NCBI GenBank assembly: GCA_039566865.1
Contig: CM076943.1
Coordinates: 42,974,663 to 43,038,662, forward strand
DNA: 64,000 nucleotides
Direction of reading: 5' to 3'
Source: Aurelia coerulea
Lineage: Eukaryota > Cnidaria > Scyphozoa > Semaeostomeae > Ulmaridae
In this document: piece by piece, positions 54,817 to 64,000 of the stretch
How the letters are laid out: each line of letters begins with the position of its first letter
Numbering within the stretch: the stretch's first letter is position 1
The notes under the pieces: model-generated
What the model was told of the DNA's origin: nothing
Database searches by the model: none
The model's input: only the letters and a program-made list of their open reading frames with translations
Position numbers and translations under genes: made by a program

Positions 54817-54894
54817 GCGTGCAAGCGTAGCAACAACAACTACTATCATCTAATTGGCTAATCAGATCCACGTGATCATAGTTTAACAAAAGCG
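54817..54894. other. Short unassigned spacer
   Basis: GCGTAGCAACAACAAC and AATTGGCTAATCAGATCC words only; no feature. Confidence 0.5.
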
Positions 54895-55135
54895 CGTCTG
54901 CAATGATCGCGGATCGCCTGCGATTTGTGTTTCCATAAACATTTTCCCAGATCGGGACAGTCGTAACGATCGGGAAAGTTGAACTTAGTTCAACTCTCCC
55001 GACGCTTACGATCCACGATCGCCGACGGTCTTAAGGATCGTAAGCAAGTGTTTCCATTAAATCGGGAACGCAACGCAGACGATCGCAGACTGTCGCCGAT
55101 CTCCTTACGATCGCTCTACGATTTAATGGAGACCA
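54895..55135 (-). mobile_element. Relative of the 359-bp AGCCTGG element
   Basis: On the minus strand it starts AGCCTGGTCTCCATTAAATC and carries AGTTGAACTAAGTTCAACTT and many GATCG words, the same plan as 38855-39213 with different internal words (GATCG here, CGGCG there). TAA-type duplication not confirmed. An adjoining GATCG-rich piece runs to about 55240. Confidence 0.5.
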
Positions 55136-55254
55136 GGCTGGGATCGACCCCAACCTGGATTGCTCTGGCAATCGATCCCAAACTAGCACGGATAGCGGAT
55201 CGATCCCGAGCGATCCCGTGTAAACGCAAGGCCGATCCGTACCACCCAGTGGGC

Positions 55255-56460
55255 ACAATCACGTTGATTAAAGGTTGAATTCTGCTTGATATCAGGTTTC
55301 AACGTTGATCAACTAAATATCAACATTCCGTCAACGTCAATTTCCTGACGCAATTTTAACGGTAGAATTTTGCAGTTGATATGCCGCTGAAACAACGGTG
55401 ATTGCCTTTGAATTTCTGTTGCAGATTATAAAGTTAGGACGATGAGGTTGATAAGATGTTAAACATTGTTGTGCGTTTAGCAGTTGAATTTAGACTGATT
55501 ACAAGTTCGTAGTTATTGCTATTGAAAGGCTGATGGACGCCATAACTACGACTCCTCGACTTCCACATTGAGAATTGGGACGAAATTGTTTCCCTTGACG
55601 TCACGTCCGATATGGAAACCATAGCAACACTGTACGAAAAGCCGAGTGCTTCCGGCAAATGGCGGATGGGCCTAAGTTGTCGGCTCAATTCTCAGATAAT
55701 AAAACGCTTCAAAATTAAAATTTTGAGTGACGCTAGCAATGAACAAAGGCCACAAGTATTCACATGAATGTTTCTTCAATCCGAAAATCAAGAAACGTTT
55801 CAGTTTCAGCAAGAATTTCCTCATTTGAAGGTCTTTTTATCTCCAGAAAGCTCATCACAGCTGAACGAAACATTTCCAACCACCGAAGTTGCCTCGTTTC
55901 GAATTAAACTCGTTTCAACGAGAATAGAAAAGTCGCTGCCCCCATTGTTTATTTTCGTATGATTTTTGTCCCACTTTTTGATGTGAAAGTCCATAAGTCC
56001 CAGTTTGAGCAAACAAATATATTGTTGTTGTTCTTGTCATTGCTGTTGTTGTTGCGATAACTGGGACTATTTCGTGAGTCTAAGTTGAATTCATTGCTTA
56101 ATTTCAACGTTTAATTTTGAACAAAATTTCAACGTCAGAATATAGTTGATATGACGTTGAAATAGTATAATTATTCCGGAATTATTCAAACCAAAGGGAA
56201 TTTCATGGCATGGCAAAATCTCAATCTCGAACGCTTTTCCTTTTCGAAACAGTGAGATGTATATGCCACTCTCATTCAAACCCATCTCTTAGAATCATTG
56301 TGAACAGGGCGGAAATTGGAGGTGATAAAAACAGCATCGAAGTTGCGAACATAATGACACGCTGCGCAGGACACAACATCTTGTTCACAGTCCAGTTGAA
56401 TCTTAGAATTTAGTTGAATGTGATGCCGCTGACCGACAGGACCTTGCGCCCCCGCATTTA
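55255..56460. repeat. Region with AACGTTGA-type inverted words
   Basis: 55260-55400 and 56085-56170 share TTGATATgcCGtTGAAA-like words in opposite orientations, with AACGTTGATCAACT and TTTCAACGT. This suggests the two ends of a foldback or TIR element, but the limits are unclear. Between them lie a copy of the 70-bp repeat end (55493-55560) and a promoter-like patch. No gene. Confidence 0.4.
55590..55690. promoter_or_regulatory. Promoter-like patch (TGACGTCA, CTTCCGG, ATGGCGG)
   Basis: TTGACGTCACGTC, then GTGCTTCCGGCAAATGGCGG within 70 bp: CRE-like, ETS-like and YY1-like words as in TATA-less animal promoters. No adjacent gene is recognised, so this may be a relic or coincidence. Confidence 0.3.
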
Positions 56461-58138
56461 GTTGGAAATCTGTGAATCTGGCGGTCTATTGTCTTCGGTA
56501 CTTAGGCCAAATGCACAGGTTGGAAGTTGAAGATTACTTGGACGAGAGCTGAAGTTAATCAAACATTTTAGAAGGCTCCCGTGGTGATTGTCACAAAAGA
56601 CAAAGAATTCAAGGATTTAATGTTTTGCAAAATGCTCCAAAACTGGCCGCAGCCTTTTCACCATCATCTCTGAAGTCCTTCTCCAAGATCTGAGCAACAT
56701 TTTGAGCCAGGTGAGATATTCGGGAAAATAGGGGATCATACTTCAATTTTTTATCGAAGTACCGGTAATCCTCACATGGTTATCGGCCTAAGTATTTTGG
56801 TCTGCCAAAGTAGACCCTCCTAGTGTTCAAAATCCTTGAAATAAACAAGCAGTCAAATCATTTTTGAAGAGGTAGATACTTTGTTGTTTATTTTTTTTTT
56901 AATTGCAAGCCTATTTGACTCGTCTGAGCCTCACAAGCCAAGAAATTTCAAGGTTAATAGATTTTGGTTCCAAAACAGTGAGGAACAATTGATCGAATTT
57001 CTATGTAATTTGCAAAAAATCTGGCCGCTGCCTTTTCAGGAAACTTTTTTTATCGATCGAAACTTTCTTTGGCTGTCAGAAAATCGTATCGGTACCGCTG
57101 GGAAAATAGGGGATGACATTGTAAAAATTAGATATCTACGTGTTGGTTTTATGCTGATTTCCCAGCCAGCCATCTTTGTTTGTTTACAATCTAGCAGCCG
57201 CAAACAATGGAGAGCAACGACAACAGCTCAAGGTGAAGTCAAAATTATACCCCCGTCCTTAGCCTATGTTAGTATTGATTACTTGATGTTTGGTTTGATG
57301 TACCAGGGGGTCAGTTTACGATAGATTGGGGCAAAATTCTCGTTGTTTTGCAGTATGTCGCAAATTTCTTGTGACATTGATTTCACGTTTGTATTCCCTT
57401 TATGGCAAATTGATCGTTGAGCAAAGCAAATTTTTTTAAACATTTTACAGAATAATTTTTTACTTCAAGGTAACCATGACTACGCTCAGAAAATATTACT
57501 CGCAGTGACGCACGTCGGGCGAGAAGTTTTAGTCCATCGAAGGTTAGTTGAGAGAGCAGAAACTCCAGGCTTTGCAAGAGATTTTCATTGCCCAGAATTA
57601 AATAGTTTGATTTATTTACAACATTGCTTTGCGGTTAATAAACTGGTAAAACTCCACAGGTTCCTTGTGTGTATAACTGTCTTGTTTTTGTTTTGGTTTG
57701 TTCTCCGTATTTCAATGTAAGCTCTTTCCGTGTGACCTTCACCTATGCTAGTTGTTGCTGCTGTTATGGTTTCAGCTGTAGTCAGTTCTAGACTGGAGGA
57801 AAGGAGCGTTTGTAATAATTCTGATTTCACCATTGCCTCGGTTTCGAAGGATATCTGCGTGCGCATAAAAAACATAATTCATTCTTGCTCGTTCAATCCT
57901 TTTCGTTTCACCTTCACGAGTTACAACATCAGACAAGCCCAAGAAGACGAGCGCCAGGAAAAGGGCCTCAACCAAGTAGGAAGGCGAGAAGGTATCCTGC
58001 AAGCCAATAGCCCTCAATCTTCTTACAGCACACAGTTATATCGCATATTGGCAGGTAATTTATTTGTTGGGCAAACAATCTGAAAAGCCCTAGCCTTCAG
58101 TGACAAACAAGGCTATGAAAATCTATGACACGGCTATA
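56461..58138. other. Unassigned, two open frames without recognisable domains
   Basis: A plus-strand open stretch runs 56881-57324 (147 codons, starting at a non-ATG codon). A minus-strand stretch at 57772-58017 reads VEALFLALVFLGLSDVV then REGETKRIERARMNYVFYAH, preceded by an acceptor-like GGCTTGCAG. Either could be a gene relic, but I recognise neither and see no repeat family. Confidence 0.25.
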
Positions 58139-58167
58139 ATATGTATGTATGTATGTATGTATGTATA
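58139..58167. repeat. (ATGT)n microsatellite
   Basis: About seven copies of ATGT. Confidence 0.9.
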
Positions 58168-58479
58168 ATTTAGCCAAAAAATAACATTAAAATAAAACTA
58201 AGTTTATCAAAACGGAAAATCTAATTACAGGCGTGTGATATTAAGTAAAAACAAGAGTTAAAAACATCTAAAAACACCCCTGGTTAAAATGGCAGGGATA
58301 GCATTAAAAGGTCAGTGTGACTTTGTTTCCATAATGGTCCCTCCAAAGGTGTCAATGAAAGAAAAGTTTTCATAGAAGAAACGAAAAGTCTTGAGGATGT
58401 TGAAATATAGCTAATTTGTGCCTCCATGGATTTGAATAATACAATACCGAATCGAGCGTAAGAGGGGGTGTGCGGTGTC

Positions 58480-58990
58480 AGTAGTACACATATACGTCAT
58501 CTTCCTCTCTTTGTACATTTTTGAAGAAATTTACTTTGCTTTTGTGCTTAAACGTGTTGATATTATTGGTGGATTTCAAGTCAGATTATAGACTGTTCCA
58601 TATTTTTGGCCCTTGGTAAGATAGACATTTTTGGCCTGTGTTACTCTTACAAAATGGGACGCTTAGTCTAAACTTAGACCTTCGCGTTATTCGACTTTGG
58701 TCAGCTGGATGGAACATTTCGTCAGCATAAGCTGGAGCAGTTCCATTGAAAAATTTCATTATATTTACACAGATATTTTGATCTACTCTGTGCTTAGTGG
58801 GGAGCCAGTTTATAGCTTTGAATTCTGTAGCCCCAACGTGTGCTCTGTTTTTTATATTAAGATAAAATCGGATGCATTTGTTTTGGGCCGACTGGATTTT
58901 TCTGGACAGCCTCTTATTTAACATTGGGTACCATGAGGGGCATGCATAATCAAAATGAGGTTGAATTAGAGCATTACCAGACCAGACCAA
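58480..58990 (-). pseudogene. CR1/L2-like LINE ORF2 C-terminal fragment
   Basis: Minus strand: IQPHFDYACPSWYPMLNKRL, QNKCIRFYLNIKNRAHVG, FKAINWLPTKHRVDQNIC, FFNGTAPAYADEMF, RSKFRLSVPFCKSNTGQK, CLSYQGPKIWNSL, one TAA, then NTFKHKSKVNFFKNVQREED and a final stop. This is the complete post-RT tail with a single internal stop. It begins where RT block D should precede, and an inverted repeat lies immediately right. Confidence 0.8.
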
Positions 58991-59164
58991 GAATGGGGGT
59001 AGGGTCCCCCTCCGGGAAAGTAATTCAAATTAGGTGGTTTTGGGTAATTTTGGGGTGCAGATTACGAAAATCGATGTTATTAGGGCAAATTCGGTTGCTT
59101 TCGGCCTCTATCTCGAATGCCAAAGTCTCGTTTTCAGATAAAATAGACGCAAATGCCTAGACTG

Positions 59165-59672
59165 ATTATATGTTCGTAGGTTATCGCTATTGATAGGCTG
59201 ATGGACGCTATAACTACGACTCATGGACTTACGCTTCCAGAAACGGACATGGCCTAAATTACCTGCTATTTTTTCTCAAAACCACCGACCCTAAAATGCC
59301 GCAAAAAGTGGTTATCCTGGAGTGCTGCACTGCAAAACAAACTATCAGTACTTAGATGAATGTTTCTTCAAGCTATTAAGGCAAAAAAGTCTTACCTATA
59401 AGTGCTATTTTGGTTATTTGGGGGCGCAAAAGATCTCGTAAATTCGCTCGTTACTTTGAGATTTTGATCGTTGCAGCAGTTCAGTCGAACGCGTTGTTCG
59501 AATGCTTTTGTTTGCCTTTGGCGGGAAGTTTGAATTGAAGAAGAATCAGCCAATCCCATCAAGTTATTTTAAGTCTTGCATCCTGATTGGTCCAGGAACA
59601 AATTTGTTCCTGGCGAGAATTTTTTTGCCGTTTTGAGAAGAGTTAGTCCATAAGGCCCTCAACTGGAGCGAC
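59165..59672 (-). repeat. Dispersed ~480-bp repeat (copy 2)
   Basis: Reverse complement of 20955-21440, with the same palindrome and the GACGCTATAACTACGACTC end. It sits between two units of the inverted-repeat arm, so it inserted there or marks its edge. Confidence 0.75.
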
Positions 59673-60231
59673 AACAACAACATTAATTCACTTCAATTAG
59701 ATGAGCGTAAGTTGAGGGTCCTTATGTAGTGAGGCTAGCAAATGCCTTGCAGGGTCCATCCTCCGGGGAAGAAAGTCAAATTAAGTAGTTTTAGGTAAAT
59801 TTGGGGTACTGATTCCAAAAATCAATGTCATTAGGGCGTATTGGGGAACGTTTGGCCTTTATTCCATGTCAAAATCTCGTTTTCATGCAGAAAAGACAAA
59901 AATGCCTGAATAAAACTCCTCCTCATAAGGGAATTTTGTCAAGTTTGGTAGACTTGGGTAATAAAAGTGTGCTGATTCCAAAAATCAATATCATACGGGT
60001 ACATTAGGCGCCTTTTTGCCTTTACTTCATGTCAAGGTCTCGTTTTCAAGCAAATGATACTTAACCATTTGCCTCTATGAAACTCAATATACTCTATGTA
60101 CAGAAAGTAATCTCCTCTTTGAATATCTAAACGATCAAACATCGTAAAGATCTATCATCTCTTCATCAAGGTCGTTGTCATTGTAATCGCCTTCCATTAG
60201 ATCGGCCCCGTCATCCTCATTCAGAATTTCG

Positions 60232-61000
60232 TTGGTCAATCATATCATATCTTATCTGATCGCTTTAGTTCAAGCAGCAAACGTAGCAACTGGGGATTCC
60301 ACGATGGTCAGATCACCTTCTGGGGAAATTGATATCATAACCCTCTTCGTTGCCCATTATTTTCCAGGAGTCCAAGTATTGATTGACAACGGAACGGGTC
60401 TCAATAGTAAATAATAGATGCAACATCTTCAAACATGGAGATCGAAAAGCGCTCGTTGGTCTTCATGCTTTTTCTGAAAATACTTATGTTTCTATCTTCT
60501 TTAGTAAGGGGAAAGTAGCTTTTTGGAGCTGAATGGTTCAAAAGACAGAATATGTAAATCTATTTGCAGACTTGGCGACCAGTAGTCGAGGCAGGGTTGG
60601 AAAAGTTCGTATGCACCATATATGGAAACGAAAGGATTCAATTGCGTGACGAAGTGAGGAGGAAAATGTACTTGCAGAAGTTCGAAAATGAAAAGAGAAT
60701 AACCGATTTAAGTTGGCTGCCAGTCAGATTTAAGGCTTCACATCCAGCGATCAAATTATGTGGCATCTATTTTTAGGCAAGCTGGCAGCTTAATGATGGA
60801 TCTGGACGACCCAGCAAATCATATCGATGGGATGAAAGGGATGAAAGGGGATCAATTGTTTGGAGTGTTGTTTGCTACCTGGATGATGTCGCAGAACTGC
60901 TATTGACCAACGAAATTCTGAATGAGGATGACGGGGCCGATCTAATGGAAAGTGGTACAGTGACAACGACTTTATGAAGAGATAATAGATGTTTGATCGT
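60232..61000 (+). pseudogene. Fragment of a cnidarian-type gene with acidic tail
   Basis: Shifting frames give VQAANVATGDSTMVRSPSG, IDIITLFVAHYFPGVQV, LIDNGTGLN and a stop, then KALVGLHAFSENTYVSIFFS, KGKVAFW, a stop, VNLFADLAT, VEAGLEKFVCTIYGNERIQL, VRRKMYLQKFENEKRI, MMDLDDPANHI, LDDVAELLLTNEILNEDDG. The GxHAFSxN..SxFFxKGK and DVAELL..E..DDD pattern is one I associate with a repeated family of uncharacterised invertebrate proteins, possibly nuclease-like, but the function is unknown. Several stops and frameshifts. Its 3' end also forms the inner end of the left arm, where the acidic tail is still readable on the minus strand (60245-60130). Confidence 0.5.
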
Positions 61001-61211
61001 TTACATATTCAAAGAGGAGATTATTTTCTGTACATAGATCATATCGAGTTTCATATAGGCAAATGGTTAAGTATCATTTGCTTGAAAACGAGAACATGAA
61101 GTAACTGCAAAACGACGCATATGCCCGTATAGTATTGATTTTTGGAATCAGCACACCTTTATTACAAAGTCTACCAAATTTGACAAAATTCCCTAATGGG
61201 GAGGAGCTTTA

Positions 61212-61953
61212 TTAACCCTATCAAGGCTAGGGGGGCTGAATCAGCCCCCACCCCCCTAGCAGCTTTTCTTCTGTGGATTTTTACCAAGTGCACTTACAAC
61301 GTTGAAACTCTCTGACTTTTAGTTGTTATCCTTCTTATAATCAAAAATGAACTTTTTAGAAAAATTAAATTCATTCCAGGGGGTAAACGCGATCAATTTC
61401 TGAGAGATATCTGTGCAAAATTTCAATAAATCCTAATAAAATCTATAGCAAATACAGGAAAACTATTGCATTGCAGGGATATATGCTACTTTTGATACTC
61501 TATCCAGCTGCATAATTTGTTTGTAATTTAAAAGTATGATTATGCGTATTTTGGCTGTACGCATGCGCACATTCTTCGAATTCCTGTGTGATGATGTCAT
61601 CACTTTTTATAATTTTTTCTTTGCGAAGCAAAAGCTATTCAACCATGGAACACACTAAATTTGGACCCATGTCCGTCCTTATTGCCTTTCATTTTCTCAC
61701 AATCAGCGATTTTTAAGATTTTTAGTACTGAACCCTATTGACTTCGAAAATTCTATATTGTGACGCCATGAGCATGTCACATGACATAACTAAAAATAGA
61801 TTTCATTTTTCTGTTCAGCTCATGATGTACTATGCACATGCCAAGTTTCAAGGCTCTACATCGCTTAGAACGGAAATAAAACAGGGGGGCTGAATCAGCC
61901 CCCACCCCCTAGTCTTCCTAGAGCATCAAATACCCTAGGCCTGATAGGGTTAA
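61212..61953. mobile_element. TTAA-flanked MITE (copy E)
   Basis: TTAA at 61212-61215 and 61950-61953. Ends CCCTATCAAGGCTAGGG and CCTAGGCCTGATAGGG are inverted. Both subterminal palindromes have the core GGGGGCTGAATCAGCCCCC. It splits the right arm of the inverted duplication; the left arm shows the uninterrupted sequence at about 59905 (TTCA instead of TTAA). Non-coding, 742 bp. Confidence 0.95.
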
Positions 61954-62140
61954 GGCATTTTTGTCTTTTCTGCATGAAAACGAAATTTGACATGGAATAG
62001 AGGCCAAACGTTCCCCGATACGCCCTTAGGACATTTGAGTTATGGAATCCGTGCCCCAAAATTACTCAAAACTACTTAGTTTGACTTACTTCCCCGAAAG
62101 ATGGACCCTGCAAGGCATTTGCGCCTATTTTGCATGAGAA

Positions 62141-62737
62141 CGAGACTTTGACATTAAGAAACAATGCTCATTTGCTGGGTTTTACTTCTTTTTTCTCTTT
62201 ATGTGGACAAACCACGCTCGCTTATTTCGCAGAATGATGGCCGCTAATGCAGTTCCGCACACTTTGCTTTAAACCTAACAAAACCCTATAGGTGTGTGAT
62301 ATACTGCATTAGTTAGCCCCCAATGCTAATGCTGTGCCTATTTATTCCCTCCAACAAATGGAATACTCTCATGTTGGCTATGAATGTTCTTATTTAATAA
62401 TCTGGGGGGGGGGGCGGTAAACTAGGTCATCATATTTATCATTTACAACAGTTTTACAACTAAATCGCATAATTTCTCGGTCCACCGATTGGCTTAGAAT
62501 ACAATGATGATTGTTAGGGTAAACTCTCGCTTTGAGAGTCTACACAAAGAATGATGCCTCACACTTCCAGCTCATTCACCAAAATTAGTATTGGAAACGA
62601 TGCTCTGGTCCAGTGCAGCAATGCTATAGAAAAAGACTCACCCTTCAATGCATTCCTTGATTTGTTTTCATGCAACTCAGAAGCAAGGATTTGGCCTACA
62701 CATAGTAGCAAGTGAAATAGATTTGAAGCTGTGAGAC
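62141..62737. other. No recognised feature
   Basis: AT-rich sequence with a G-run at 62404-62414. No gene or repeat signature. Confidence 0.5.
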
Positions 62738-63983
62738 TTAACCCTATCCAGGCTGGGCTTTTTGAGCTACTAGAAGACTGGGGGGGGCACCCCCTCTCTA
62801 AAATCGCCATTCCTTCACTTACGAAGACGAAACTCACCATGCAGGTAGCCGTACTTATGATCTATCATTTCTAATAAAAAAATTTCTAAAAATAGACATG
62901 ACGTCATAATTATTCAAGACCAACTGGCACGTGTCCACGAAAAAAATGGAAAAAAACAACTTTTTTTTAAATCTTTATAATTTTCTAAGAATGATTCATG
63001 AAACCAAATTATGCCTATCAAAGCATTGTTAGAAGGTGAAAATATACTTATAAAGTGAAAAATTTGATTTTCGCAAATTCAACATGGCGGAAAAAGAGAT
63101 TAAAAATCTTGTTTTTCTGAAAAATGACAAATGCAGCCATATTAGAGAATTTCTCCATAGTTTACAATGAAAACTACTTTGATGATAAGTGATCGTTGCA
63201 TACTTCGTTTTTCCTTCTGAAACTTTTGTTTTGATTATTGCAAATCCCAGTAGTAAGCAAATGAGTTGGAAGGAAGAAGGAAGGGGGAAAAAGGGGGTTG
63301 AGGATAGTTATTTAGTGAAATTTTGATAATATCTTGACAAACTAAACACTTTCAAGTCAAAAAAGTCTCACTGTAAAACAGATTCTCAAGATATGCATGA
63401 AAACTGATCGTTAATAGTACTATGTGAGGATACCCCCGGGAAATCTTATACCGTTTGCGGCCAATGATGCACAAAATTCAAACAAAATTACACAGCTTAG
63501 GTGGAAACAACCCTGTTGATCAGTTTTAATCTATTTATTGCCGCTGTAAAACATTTGGGGTCGAAATATCCTTGCAGAAAGTGCGCAAACTAATTTTTGC
63601 CATTTTCTTAAAGATGACGTCATTGATAAGGTCACGTGACACATAAGTGTTCTATTGTTCTTGGAAAAAATTAAAGAGACCTTACAGATTATAAGTTCAC
63701 AAATGAAAAAGGATATTATCAAAGGACTATGAGGTGATCTGGAATTACATCCATAAGCAGCGTACCTAAAAGTTGGCCTCGACCACTCTGAAAAAAACAG
63801 CCACCCCCCGGCCCCCTGAATTTTTTTTTCAAAATTTCGCACAAATTCACACTTCAAAAGGATAGAAACTAAAAGTCAAAAAATCATTTCCTGGTTCGTT
63901 GAACCAATTTGGAGCAGTGCTCAGTTAAGTAGGTGGGGGGGGGGGCTGAATGAGCCCCCCCCCCCCAGTCTGGATATGGTTAA
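62738..63983. mobile_element. TTAA-flanked MITE (copy F), largest of the family
   Basis: TTAA at 62738-62741 and 63980-63983. Left CCCTATCCAGGCTGGGC, right CCAGTCTGGATATGG (one change from the usual AGGG end). Subterminal palindromes: GGGGGGGGCACCCCC at left, G-run GCTGAATGAGC C-run at right. Carries TGACGTCA at 62899 and 63615 and GTCACGTGAC at 63631. No coding frame over its 1.25 kb. Its left end resembles truncated copy G at 6139. Confidence 0.85.
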
Positions 63984-64000
63984 AACTGAGAGAGACGCCA

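Larger units (their letters stand above)
58991..62140. repeat. Long inverted duplication around a gene fragment
   Basis: Left arm about 59730-60243 (with a further related unit at 58991-59158) is the reverse complement of about 60930-62140. Shared words include AGATTATTTTCTGTACATAG-like, AAATGGTTAAGTATCATTTG, TTTTGGAATCAGCAC and GGACCCTGCAAGGCATTTG with their complements. Each arm repeats a ~165-bp unit (CAAATGCCT ... CTCGTTTTC). The right arm is interrupted by a TTAA MITE, the left by a dispersed repeat at 59160-59700. The spacer is ~690 bp. Confidence 0.75.

Noticed and set aside
1..64000. tRNA, rRNA, snRNA or histone genes
   Set aside because: I looked for B-box, 5S-like and conserved histone words on both strands and saw none convincing.

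Overview
The window looks like repeat-rich intergenic or intronic DNA from a metazoan, most likely a cnidarian and probably an anthozoan such as a stony coral. The basis is AT-rich sequence, spliced-exon signals, CR1/L2-like non-LTR retrotransposons with an esterase-type ORF1, a BEL/Pao LTR element, and many TIR elements and MITEs. The taxonomic call is inference. I see no intact host gene, no rRNA or tRNA gene, and nothing bacterial. The only host-like coding signals are two adjoining phase-1/phase-1 exons (minus strand, 7.7-8.4 kb), a possible exon at 41.35-41.64 kb and a decayed gene fragment at 60.2-61.0 kb.

Layout. 1-6138 is a tandem array of ~1.1-kb units, interrupted by a TTAA-flanked MITE and ending at another. 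6.1-9.3 kb has foldbacks and the two exons. 9.3-11.1 kb has broken LINE 3' ends. 11.4-18.1 kb has a GC-tract hAT-like MITE, a TIR element and three large foldbacks, two of them with clean 9-11 bp target duplications. 18.8-20.8 kb has a MITE and two LINE fragments. 22.2-24.2 kb and 29.2-30.7 kb are two arrays of one ~101-bp minisatellite in opposite orientations, with three nested hAT-like elements between them (26.4-27.6 kb). 30.7-33.4 kb is a pile of LINE 3' ends and TIR elements.

33.4-51.1 kb is one nested structure. A minus-strand CR1/L2-like LINE (A1) is split into at least five pieces by a second LINE (A2), a 2.1-kb foldback, a 0.36-kb TAA-flanked element, a 1.8-kb insertion with a 14-bp direct repeat, and a TTAA MITE. 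That MITE holds a complete 7.9-kb BEL/Pao retrotransposon 8 bp from its end, and the BEL element itself carries a 141-bp insertion. 51.1-54.8 kb is two plus-strand LINE copies (B and C), the second with a GC-tract MITE. 54.9-58.5 kb is low-information sequence with small repeats. 58.5-62.1 kb is a LINE fragment and a long inverted duplication around a decayed gene fragment. 62.7-64.0 kb is another TTAA MITE.

The most unusual signal is the set of seven TTAA-flanked MITEs. They share CCCTA-type ends and, just inside the ends, G-tract/C-tract palindromes whose central word is generally alike at both ends of an element but differs between elements. Several also carry TGACGTCA and TCACGTGA palindromes. 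Also notable are covarying hairpins in the LINE 3' UTRs, a 57-bp LTR repeat whose copy number differs between the two LTRs of one BEL element, and six in-frame stops without frameshift in its single coding frame.
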